From: Littorina saxatilis
Taxonomy: Eukaryota; Mollusca; Gastropoda; Littorinimorpha; Littorinidae
Assembly (NCBI RefSeq): GCF_037325665.1
Contig: NC_090250.1
Span: 26,705,532-26,769,531 of the forward strand
Length of the DNA: 64,000 nt
Direction: 5' to 3'
A program made the translations under genes and the position numbers. This document shows positions 54,201 to 62,599 of the stretch, piece after piece. The notes beneath the pieces were generated by a model. The model was not told the DNA's origin. It saw nothing but the letters and a program-made list of their open reading frames with translations, and did no database searches. The stretch's first letter is position 1, and the number at the start of each line of letters is the position of its first letter.

Positions 54201-57200
54201 AACCCGCACATGCGCGGTCCTACTACCGGCCGTCATTCCACCCACTTCAACACTACTGCACAGACGTGTTGTTGTACTCCGGCATCTTTTTTGCCTTGGC
54301 CTTTTGTGGAAGGCCATTTGACCCTGGTCTTTGCGTTGCTATCTTTAGGTAAGATCGTTTCACTTCTCTTCGCTACGCGTTGCGTTTGTTTGAGTATTTT
54401 CGCTGTTGTAATTCATCTCCACGTGCGCGTGTTCGATATTGCAAATGGCGGACAAAAACTCTAAAAGCAAGGGCAAACTTGTTTCTCTGCTCTCTTCACC
54501 GGGGAAAGAGAAGGATAAAGACAAGTCTAAGTCTAAATCAAAGACGCGTGCCTCTGTAACTTCGTCACAGGCTACGTCTTTAATTCTGGTTACTGACCCG
54601 GTGACTAAGAAGACAGAACGGGTTTCGCTCGACTCCACGTCACCGTCACCCGTTTTTCCTACGCAGGAACGCTCTACTTCTCCTCTCTCGCGCTCGCAGA
54701 CGCCACGGTCTAGCGAGTCCGTGTCTCGGGAAGAAATATTGGCAATGTTTGCTACTTTGAAGCATGACCTAGTTGCCTTACATTCTGCGGAAAGGCCTGT
54801 CGCTCCCCTCCCGCCTGGCGTGGGGGGGGGTGGCTTCTCTTTCTAGGCTGCGGCCGTCAGCGACTATCACGTCGGCTGATCTCGGGCCGGATTTTTCTGG
54901 TTCGGTAGCGGATTCCCCTGCCTTTTCAGGGGGGTTCGCGGCCTTAGCGCCGCCCGGTTCCAGCGCTTCGGCGTTGGGCGGCGTTTGTGGGAGTCCCCAT
55001 CTTTTTGGGGGCTCACACTTGCCTGCGGGCCCGGGTTACGCTCTTGCGTCGCCGGGTTCGCAGACGGCTCCTCCCCGGCAGTACACCGTCCATCACGTGG
55101 CGGGTGCGCTAGGGAGCGGCGAAGCGCGCCAGCCTGCCCCCCTGGGATCAGTTTCGGCTGTCCCGGCCTCTGGGGGGCAGGCAGCAGCGTCTTGTTTGTC
55201 CAGCTCTGGCCTACAAGATTCTGTCGGCGGTCATCGACCTGTAGCTCTTGGTCCGGCTGCCGCCGTTCCTGGTTCGAGTTCGCAGGGGGTAGGCTCCTCT
55301 GGTTGCCCCTCGGGGCTTCCGGTCGGGCCTGCCCGCGGGTTGTCGTCCTCGACTTCCGGTCGTGCTGTGGCAGGCACTTCCGGTGGAGGACAGCGGGCTA
55401 GTGGTTCCGGTGGCAGTGTCCCTGCTATCCCGTCCCTGGTTACGCATCGACTTCCGGCCCCGACTTCCGGTTCCGCCGCGGCGGTTCCGGTTGTCGGCGG
55501 TGCTGTTGGTGGACAGTTTGCGGCGCTTCCGTCTATTGTTCAACCGACTTTAGCCACTTCCGCTTCCGTGGACGGGTGGGTTTCCGGTTTGCCGGACCCT
55601 CCTTTTGATGGGGATCAGGAAGGTTTTGGAGAGGAACAGGAAGGGGATGAGGATTGTTCTGAATCTGTTACCCCCTTACGGATTCCCAATAAACTGGGCC
55701 CTACTCTGGAGTTGGCTGCGGAGATAACCTCACGGTACTTCCCTGAGGGTGTCTCCGCCGATTCTACTGTGGTCGCACCCCCTCCTTCTGCTTTGGCAGA
55801 TTTTGCGGGCGCGGGGGACACGAAGGCGAAGTTCCGGTTCATTGAATCTCCTTCCGTCCCTTTTGTGATGGCTCAGGTGTTGGCGGACGCTAACACACCC
55901 TACCCTCTCTTGGCTGCTCATGGGGAAGCCCCCCCGTCTGCTCAGCCTTGGTTAGCCTCGGCTCAGGCAGGCGGCGGCCTCCCAGCTAATTCAAGAAGAT
56001 CGCGGCTGCCTAGCAGGCCACATTCTCTTCTCTCCTCGTTTTCGCTGCCCACAGCTCCACTTCCGGTGACTCCGGAACTGGCTCGCTTACGGCAGGACGG
56101 TTATAGCCGAGATAGGACTGCCGTGTGTACGGAACAGAGTCTACTCGGGCTGGAGGAGAGCGGGCGTTCTTCCCTCGAACTGACCTCCTTAGCGGAAACG
56201 CTCATCCGGTCTCTCACGAGAGCCATCGCTTCGTCCATCGAACCTTTTAGGTTCCGTGACGATGCCATTGAGGCTGATGCTGCCATGCTCTTGGCGGCCC
56301 TCGCGAAGGTCACTGACAGTCAGATGACTCTTGCTGCTCGGCTCTACTCTCAGGTTGTGTTTTGGAGGCGCGAGGCTTTTCTTAACGGCTCACGCCTGAC
56401 GGATAAGGCCACCATAGACTCTTTGAGAGTCTCTCCCTTCTCAGAGGGTGCGTTGCTGGGATCACGCTCTTTGGATGCCCTCCGGCAGCAAACGGAGGAG
56501 GCTCGTGACCATCATGTGGTGCAACTGACGGAACTCGCTCTTAAGCAGCACGGTAACAAACCACGGAGTTCTGCACCAGCTGCAGGCAAGTCCTCGGGGC
56601 AGAAGTCGTCTCAGGCAGGTAGGGGTGGTTCACGTTCCCGCCCTTACCAGCGTAAACCTTCCTTTGGGAAGCGGGGGTCTGGGCGCAAGCCCAACCCCCA
56701 ATGAGACCCCCCCGATCCAGTCACCCCCCCAGCCTCTACCCTTTCGGTAGCAGGCGGCCTCTCCCGGGCCCTTCCAGTGTGGCTGTCTCGGACAAGCAGC
56801 CTATGGATCATGGGGGTGATTCGATCGGGGTTCCGCCTTCCTTGGCAGGAAGGCAAGGCCCCTTTGTCCAGAGCGCCGGCCAACTTCCGGTTTCCGGCCA
56901 GCCTCGACGCTCGGGAGGCAATTCAGGCGGAAATCCTTCTCTTGCTGCAGAAGCAGGCTATAGAGGAGGTTCTCGACCACTCCTCCTTGGGTTTTTACGG
57001 AAGAATCTTCGTTGTTCCCAAGGCTTCCGGGGGGTGGCGGCCAGTCTTAGACCTCTCTCCACTGAACCGCTTTTTGCGCAAAATTCGGTTCACCATGGAA
57101 ACGCCGGCGACCGTCAGGGAGGCGCTTCGCCCGGGCGACTGGGTGACGTCCGTCGACCTGACGGACGCCTACTTCCACATCCTCATGCACGAGGCGGACC

Positions 57201-60200
57201 GGAAGTGGTTGCGTTTTCTGTGGGGGGACCGAATCTTCCAGTTTCGAGCCCTACCCTTCGGGCTGTCACTTGCTCCCTGGGTGTTCACCATGGTGGTGCG
57301 CCAACTTTGTGCCCTCGTTCGGCAGCACGGGGTTCGGCTCAGGGCATACTTGGACGACTGGCTGATCCTTCATCAGCAGGAAGCGCTCTGCCTTCAGCAT
57401 ACCCAGTTTGTCCTTGCTCAGGCTCAGGATCTCGGCTTCCGAGTCAACCACACCAAGTCCGAGCTGACTCCGTCGCAGACCTTTACTTACCTTGGCATGG
57501 TGTTCGATTCACGGGAGTGGACAGTCCGTCCCACTCAACGCCGGGTGGACAAACTGCAGGCTCTTCTGTCTTCCCTGTTAGGGCTTCAGTCAGCTCCAGC
57601 CCGGACGCTTGCGTCTGTACAGGGCCAGATGGAGTCCATGTCGTCCCTTATTCCGCTAGGCAGATCCCACAAGCGCCCGTTTCAGGCGGCGCTCAGTTCA
57701 GTCTGGAATCCGACTTCACAAGGCTGGGACGTTTCAGTCCCGCTCGGGGTCTGGTTTCAGCAGACCACGCTTCAGTGGATGAACACCCCTTGGCTTCTGC
57801 AGGGAGTGCCCATAGCGCTTCCTCCTCCCTCCACGCATCTCTTTTCGGACGCGTCTCAGAAGGGTTGGGGGGCTCACGTGGACACACACACGACGTCCGG
57901 TCGGTGGTCACAAGAGCAGCGGCTTTGGCACATCAATCGCCTCGAGCTCGAGGCAGTCTTTCTGGGGCTTCAGCATTTTCTCTCCGCCCTTCAGGGCACC
58001 CATGTGTTGATTCATACCGACAACACGACAGTCGCTGCCTACCTCAACAAACAGGGCGGTTCCCGATCTCAACTGTTGTCCAGCCGAGCATGCGAGATCC
58101 TTTCTTGGTGCGCTCGCCATCAGATTCTGGTCTCGGCTCGCTACCTGCCCGGCTGCCTGAACGTCCTGGCCGACGCCCTCAGCCGGTCCTCTCAGATCCT
58201 CCACACAGAGTGGACCATCGCACATCAGGCGCTCCTCCGCCTTTGGGCGCAGGTAGAGCGACCGATGGTCGACCTCTTCGCCACGAGGTTTTCGCGTCGC
58301 CTTCCGATCTTTGTCTCCCCGTTTCCGGACCCGGAAGCGTGGAAGATCGACGCGATGACGATCAGCTGGACAGGGCTAGTGGCTTACGCCTTCCCTCCCA
58401 CTCCACTCATCGGAAGGGTCCTGCGAAAAGCCGACTTAGAGCGGCCTCGTCTTCTTCTCGTGGCACCGCGCTGGCCCAGTCAGCATTGGTTCCCGGACCT
58501 CCTGCGGCTCGCCAGCGGCCCGCCAATTCCGCTCAGCCTCCGGCGAGGGGAGCTTCTACAGCCCAGGACGGGCATTCTTCACGATCGCCCCGAGTTCCTG
58601 GATCTTCACGCCTGGCGACTGTTCGGCGATCACTGAAGCGCTCAGGCGCCTCAGATCTTACTTTGGACTTAGTCCAGAAGGCTCACAGGCGTTCCACCTC
58701 CTCTGTTTATTCATCGCACTGGCTGGCTTGGACTCGATGGTGTGCAGCTAACAATGTTGTCCCGGTCTCCCCGCGATCAATGCAGGTCGCAAACCACTTG
58801 GCATGGCTCTCCGCTCAGGGACGCGCCGCGTCCACTTTGCGCGTTCGCCGCTCAGCCATCTCGGTTACTCTTAAGCAGCTTGGTCGCTCCATCTCCCTCG
58901 GGGGAGTCATCGCGAGTGTGCTAAAGGGCGCGGCCCTCAGTTCTGCAACGGAGAGAACTTCTGTTCCGGCTTGGGACGTTCCGCTAGTACTCGAATTTCT
59001 CCGTTCTAGTGCTTTTGAACCTTTACAAGACGCTAGTCTTTCTGACCTTACGCGCAAAACTCTCATGCTCATACTGCTCGCTTCCGCGCGAAGGGGCAGC
59101 GAGATCCACGGCCTCTCAGGTCTAGACCGTGATATCACTTTTGAAAGAGACGGCTCGGTTTCACTGCGTTTCCGTCCCGATTTTCTCGCCAAAAATCAAA
59201 AACCTGACCAACTTTCACCGATCATTTCCATTCGGCCTCTTCGGGACATTTTAGCCCCCGGCGATCCGGATCTTTCTAACTGTCCGGTACGCGCGCTTAA
59301 GGCTTACTTGTTGCGTACCGCTCCGATTCGAGCATCAGCTCAGAAGTTGTTGTTTATTTCGATTAATACAGCCCGAAATAAAGACATTGCAAAAACCACG
59401 CTTACCAGATGGTCTTCCACACTTATAAGGCATGCCTATCAGTGGTGGCAGACACAAGGGGGGGGGGGGGGGGGCAGTCAGTCCTTCCTCTTCGATCACC
59501 TCGGACTCACGAGGCTCGAGCGTGGGCAACTTCCTTAGCTGTCCTCAAGTCTGGAAGGATGTCAGACGTCCTCAAAGCTGCATACTGGACGTCTCAAGAT
59601 GTCTTCCTCAGCTACTACCTCCGGGACATTGCCAGCACTCACCCGGACGGTACCAACTGCCTCCCAGCCATGGTTGCCGCAGGCCAGATACTTCCAAGAG
59701 TTTAATGTGAGTATCCCACCGCCTTTATGTGCAATCTGCCATTTATGTGAGTTGAGGTAAGAATATGTGATTGAATCGAAAATTTCAAAACTAAATTTTC
59801 ATTTAATTAATATACTTACTCAACTCACATCGTTTATACCCTCCCATCCATCCCCGCTAACATTATATGTGTTACAGGTGTGTGTTTCCGTGGGGGAATG
59901 ACGGCCGGTAGTAGGACCGCGCATGTGCGGGTTACCGGTAGGGGAGGTGACTCGCGTCCTTGACTACGGATTGTTTTTCTTTGGGAGTTACTTCCCCCCT
60001 TACCAGGGTCGAGTACGACTTCAATATCTTAGCAATGAACTGAAGTTAATGCCATTTATGTGAGTTGAGTAAGTATATTAATTAAATGAAAATTTAGTTT
60101 TGAAATTTTCGATTATAAGCCAAACTAATTATTATTTCCATGTTTAGACACTAAAAACAAATTCTTCGTTCAATTTCCTTGAAAAATAACATAGGCTTTA

Positions 60201-60728
60201 CTTACCTACCTACAGCCAGTTTGGAGCTAGAATTTTTTGTGAATTATTACACCTCGAACTCCAAAGTTCCCTGGCAATCAGGAATGCACATAAGTAAGTT
60301 TTGATTGGCAGCGAAAGGGTTAAGGAGCTAATTTATTGTGAAAAGTTAGTTCATTATCACCATGGGTTTTGACTAAAAAACAGAAATCGACTTCAAAGAC
60401 ACAGAGCAGGTATGGACAAACGAAACAGAAGCAGAAGTTATTTTGAACGAGCAGTACATGGCCATTGCGTTGTGTTTCCTGACAGAAAAAAGCAGCGACA
60501 GCAAAAGAACAGAAAAGGCAGCAAGATCTGAGTCCCCAGAGCCTGAGACCACAGCCCCTGCAGCCAAGATCAAAGAGTGGTTTGAGGCCAAGTCACCTGA
60601 TGGCTACTCCTACTACTGGAACACAGCTACCAATGGTGAGTTATCAGAGACAGACAAGACAGGTAGACTTTTTCTGTTGTGAGTGCTTGGAGAATCACAC
60701 ATGCACACAAACTGCAACGCAATGCACA

Positions 60729-60763
<35 letters not shown>

Positions 60764-62294
60764 TTCTTCATTGTAACCGTTGTGAAATCCCAATCTGATT
60801 TAAGACGGTTGCTTGTTTGTGTTGTCTTAACATTTTGTTGTTCTCACTTTTTAATAGGATTTTACAAGAATCTTCACATGCGGGTTTGTTTGTAGCCATC
60901 GTAACGTAAAGTCAAACAAGTAAGGGTCATAATTTCTTTTATTCACCAGAGTATATTCGTTTATTACAGAATACAGTTAACACTTTCTACCCCACCTATG
61001 TTGACCAAGTTTTTTTTAGCCGAGATCAGCTGTGCTGCAGCAGGTCACTCAGAATTGTGTTAACTGTGTAGAAACTGTGTATCAACACGATGGAATGCAG
61101 GCATTAGATCGACATTGCAGGAAGCGACTGAAGTGACTGTGTGTCCAGATATATCCGTACCAGGTCAGATAGAGCCATATGAGTGGGTACGGATATAACC
61201 GTACCTGGGAGACAATGAGTTAAAATGTTCAGTTTTAAGACCTCTTCTGCTTTACCAAACTTTCTTCTTCATAAAGTCTGTAACTTTACCTACATTATAA
61301 GACTCCCTCCTTAATAAGGCTTGATTTTCTCTCAGATTTGTGGGTCTGAATACAGAGGTTTTACAGTACTGTTGAATTTGTTTTTTCAGAGAGTGTATGG
61401 GAACCACCTGAGGAATACATGTCTTTAGCTGAGCAAGAGGGGACTTCCGGCAATGACGCAGAACAAGTTTGTAAAGTTTTATTATTTAAAGGGACATAAT
61501 TGAGAGAAAAATTTGTCTGCAATCACCACAAGAGCTCAGGGTTGTAATTCTGTTACCACACAAGGAATGCCTTAAAACAAGTGTTTGAGCGCTTAGTTAT
61601 TCAAGGATTAAACGGGTGTGTTTAGGTAATGTTTTGAGACTGATATCTCCCCTTTGCCCTGTTCCATCACCGTCTTTTATTCATTTTCGTCCTACTTTAG
61701 GTTCCTGAGAGGAGGCCATATTTCACATGAGGTTGCAAGAATTGCAGATTTGAACTTGTCAAAGAGCTGTACAGTTCAGTTTGCAGCGCTGAAAGTCAAA
61801 CAAAAATTAATGGTGTACTCACCTTTGGCTAGTGATTCTGAAAATGTACTAGCCAGAGAGCAAACTTTACTAGCCAAACCAACAATTTGTTTCAGAAACT
61901 TTACTCGCATTTGGCGAGTAGATGAACATTTCTACTCGCCTGTTACATGTATTTACTCGCCATGGCGAGTAAAATACTTGTTACTTTCAGGCCTGGTTTG
62001 GGGGGTTGAATGGATGACACCACACTCAAGGAAAGTGTCAGTTGAGTTCATCATTCCTTTACAACAAGTTTGCAGTGAGCATATTGTTTCGGTTGGCCAA
62101 TCAGCCATTTTTTAATCACTTACTGATTTATGACTGAACTTGCAGGCAGCAGGTGAAGCAGAAGAGGAGCAAGCAGAGGAGGAGGAGGAAGAAGAGGAGG
62201 AATATATGAAACCACCTCCAGTTAAGGTGTTTCGCGTCGATCCTCGTGGGACCCGTGGCGCCGCGTATGGGGCCTGGGAAACAATTCGACAAGC
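45079..62294 (+). CDS. WBP4: WBP4 (WW domain-binding protein 4, FBP21), 5' part, runs off the window
   Basis: WBP4 is a spliceosomal protein that joins pre-B complexes with U2 and tri-snRNP factors. Eight exons give the first 223 residues plus two bases. A matrin/U1C-type zinc finger uses C13, C16, H30 and H36 (FCEFCKCWITDNKPSVEFHE). A lysine- and alanine-rich coiled-coil-like stretch follows at 46-98. A WW domain spans about 128-157 with W130 and W152, a YYW core and WEPPEEY. After it come an acidic tract with nine consecutive glutamates and YGAWETIRQ, which matches the human YGEWQEIKQ motif. Human WBP4 has two WW domains before that motif; only one is visible here, and it resembles the second. 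The start codon appears split by intron 1. Intron 5 is 11.6 kb because of inserted elements. The end lies beyond the right edge. Confidence 0.87.
45081..46463. other. WBP4 intron 1, mostly unrecognised
   Basis: Holds a CT microsatellite at 45226-45262. Two diverged direct copies of a block with TACATTTTGCAGCCATAT lie near 45390 and 45785, and a TA tract near 46353. No coding or RNA gene signal. Confidence 0.45.
46464..47096 (-). mobile_element. WBP4: Lit-A element, copy E (WBP4 intron 1)
   Basis: Shorter (633 bp) and more diverged, almost without the GT microsatellite. It ends seven bases before the acceptor AG of WBP4 exon 2, so the branch point and pyrimidine tract lie inside it. Confidence 0.8.
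47104..47176 (+). CDS. WBP4: WBP4 exon 2 (residues 2-25), zinc finger
   Basis: Encodes SEYWISQARKFCEFCKCW, very close to human WBP4. Acceptor GTTTCAG lies seven bases after the end of an inserted element; donor GTAAGT. Confidence 0.9.
47794..47856 (+). CDS. WBP4: WBP4 exon 3 (residues 26-46), zinc finger
   Basis: Encodes SVEFHERGKRHKENV, with the two histidine ligands. Acceptor GTTTCAG, donor GTAAGT. Confidence 0.93.
48210..48281 (+). CDS. WBP4: WBP4 exon 4 (residues 47-70)
   Basis: Encodes LRKRSGEKAKAQEEIDAGLA, a charged helix. Acceptor TCTGCAG, donor GTAATA. Confidence 0.85.
48377..48552. mobile_element. Small pogo-like MITE (WBP4 intron 4)
   Basis: Left CAATGAAACCCCCG, right GGGGGTTTCTCTG, TA on both sides, inverted relative to the SUMO intron copy. 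Confidence 0.65.
48830..48914 (+). CDS. WBP4: WBP4 exon 5 (residues 71-98)
   Basis: Encodes AALEALRNDLAKDPSLAAQY and ends KTPG plus one base. Acceptor TTTGCAG, donor GTAAGT. Confidence 0.85.
49017..50501 (-). mobile_element. Lit-A element, copy F, interrupted (WBP4 intron 5)
   Basis: Full-length copy whose first nine bases are cut off from the rest by a 610 bp insertion at 49026-49635. Confidence 0.85.
49026..49635. mobile_element. hAT-like non-autonomous DNA transposon inside Lit-A copy F
   Basis: The ends are exact 11-bp inverted repeats, CAGGGATCGCG and CGCGATCCCTG. TTTAGT is repeated on both sides as a target duplication. CAGGG termini suggest hAT, but hAT usually makes 8-bp duplications, so the superfamily is open. 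The interior is rich in ACGC/GCGT. A 125-codon - strand ORF at 49025-49402 has no recognisable domain. Confidence 0.75.
50600..50915 (+). mobile_element. tRNA-derived SINE of a different family
   Basis: The head GCCCGGTAGCTCAGTTGG and GGTTCGAATCCGGGC carry pol III A and B boxes. A 230 bp body ends in repeated AATGAAAATTA. A mature tRNA is unlikely because the anticodon stem is imperfect. Confidence 0.75.
51048..53200 (-). mobile_element. L2-like LINE, 5'-truncated, nearly full reverse transcriptase (WBP4 intron 5)
   Basis: The ORF 51430-52689 encodes [54 protein letters not shown] and the conserved tail LHWLPIQARIDYKL, QWNSLPFHIRHS. The ORF 52676-53191 supplies the upstream fingers region (KNYCPVSNLSFLSKVFEKVV); a frameshift near 52685 separates the two. 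The 3' UTR ends with GCGCTATATAAATGCTCATT and ATT repeats. Confidence 0.88.
53201..53520. other. WBP4 intron 5, nothing recognised
   Basis: Short CA repeat at 53338-53354; otherwise no feature seen. Confidence 0.4.
54054..54239 (+). repeat. DIRS left inverted terminal repeat
   Basis: Reverse complement of 59895-60080 (for example AACCCGCACATGCGCGGTCC). The outermost bases 54045-54053 are unique to this end and recur in the internal complementary region. Confidence 0.9.
54445..56704 (+). mobile_element. DIRS gag-like region
   Basis: Starts near MADKNSKSKGKL, passes a Ser/Gly/Pro-rich middle, and has a conserved-looking C-terminal part (IEADAAMLLAALAKVT, RREAFLNGS) before a basic Gly/Arg tail. 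It would supply the particle protein. Fossil element; see the parent entry for its state. Confidence 0.7.
56777..58636 (+). mobile_element. DIRS reverse transcriptase and RNase H region
   Basis: Holds the fingers (VVPKASGGWRPVLDLSPLNR), SVDLTDAYFHI, LPFGLSLAPWVFT and the YLDDW active-site box, then RNase H (FSDASQKGWGAH, LELEAVFLGLQ, HTDNTTVAAYLN, NVLADALSR). The domain order fits DIRS. It overlaps the recombinase region in another frame, as is common in the family. Confidence 0.88.
58636..59704 (+). mobile_element. DIRS tyrosine recombinase region
   Basis: Contains the N-terminal SAM-like helices (SVYSSHWLAWTRWCA) and the catalytic arginine segment (LLASARRGSEIHGL). The YR replaces an integrase in DIRS elements. 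It belongs to the fossil element described above. Confidence 0.75.
59737..59831. repeat. DIRS internal complementary region
   Basis: Its left half is the reverse complement of the left end of the element, its right half that of the right end. They meet near 59774. This is how DIRS elements rebuild full ends during circular replication. Confidence 0.88.
59895..60080 (-). repeat. DIRS right inverted terminal repeat
   Basis: Pairs with 54054-54239. The unique outer part, 60081-60114, also recurs in the internal complementary region. Confidence 0.9.
60486..60635 (+). CDS. WBP4: WBP4 exon 6 (residues 99-148), first half of WW domain
   Basis: A Lys/Glu/Ser-rich linker, then IKEWFEAKSPDGYSYYWNTA. 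Acceptor CCTGACAG, donor GTGAGT. The phase joins both exon 5 and exon 7. Confidence 0.9.
60981..61219. mobile_element. Possible piggyBac-type MITE (WBP4 intron 6)
   Basis: TTAA at 60977-60980 and 61220-61223 with CACTTTCTAC and GACAATGAG inside. The internal inverted pair GATATATCCGTACC and GGTACGGATATAACCG is typical of such elements. The terminal repeats are weak. Confidence 0.45.
61390..61466 (+). CDS. WBP4: WBP4 exon 7 (residues 149-174), second half of WW domain
   Basis: Encodes ESVWEPPEEYMSLAEQE. The donor that keeps the frame is GTTTGT; a stronger GTAAAG four bases later would break it. Confidence 0.85.
61795..61990. repeat. Hairpin-rich repeat with ACTCGCC and GGCGAGT
   Basis: ACTCGC/GCGAGT pairs occur three times between 61903 and 61975, preceded by three CTAGCC motifs. 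It creates the 153-codon ORF at 61654-62115, which has no recognisable domain and lies in WBP4 intron 7. Confidence 0.5.
62146..62294 (+). CDS. WBP4: WBP4 exon 8 (residues 175-223), acidic tract and YGAW motif
   Basis: Encodes an E-rich tract, KPPPVKVFRVDPRG and YGAWETIRQ. Acceptor CTTGCAG, donor GTAAGT. The next exon lies beyond the window. Confidence 0.88.
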
Positions 62295-62599
62295 GTAAGT
62301 GTACTTGCTCAGTTTGTGTTATGCGAGAATTTCCAGTATTTTTTATTCACGTTTTGTTTTTAAACCATGATCCGCTGTCTTCTCTGGGAAGATGCCATTG
62401 CTCTGAAAGTACAGTTACTACATTGGAGAAATCCTGAGAAGTACTGACTGTTTAAGCTAATAGCATTATTTATGTCACAGGGCATGATAAGCCTTACTGG
62501 GACACAATAGTACCTCAGTATCTCACATAATGTTACTCAGTTACCACATCTGTGTTCAATTTAAGTGTGAGTTTAGAGGGAGCGGTCAGCGACCATAAA

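Larger units (their letters stand above)
54045..60114 (+). mobile_element. DIRS-type tyrosine-recombinase retrotransposon
   Basis: Order: left terminal repeat, gag-like region, overlapping reverse transcriptase/RNase H and tyrosine recombinase regions, internal complementary region, inverted right terminal repeat. These are the marks of DIRS elements, which insert through a circle without target duplication; none is seen here. The terminal repeats differ at only about two of 185 positions, so the insertion is recent. It looks close to whole, with perhaps two breaks. It is much richer in GC than the host introns. Confidence 0.88.
53525..60319 (+). mobile_element. piggyBac-type element remnant carrying the DIRS insertion
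   Basis: TTAA at 53521-53524 and 60320-60323 bound inverted ends CCCCTTGACTGCC and GGCAGCGAAAGGG. Only about 520 bp on the left and 205 bp on the right belong to it. Near 53794 lies MADGDSRPGPSREKQRR, followed after a stop by an Asp-rich piece, like a piggyBac N-terminus. A retroelement fills 54045-60114. Confidence 0.65.

Noticed and set aside
55211-55543. Antisense ORF inside the DIRS element
   Set aside because: Low-complexity shadow of the GC-rich gag-like region.
61654-62115. 153-codon ORF on the + strand in WBP4 intron 7
   Set aside because: It is made largely of a hairpin-rich repeat and shows no protein family features.
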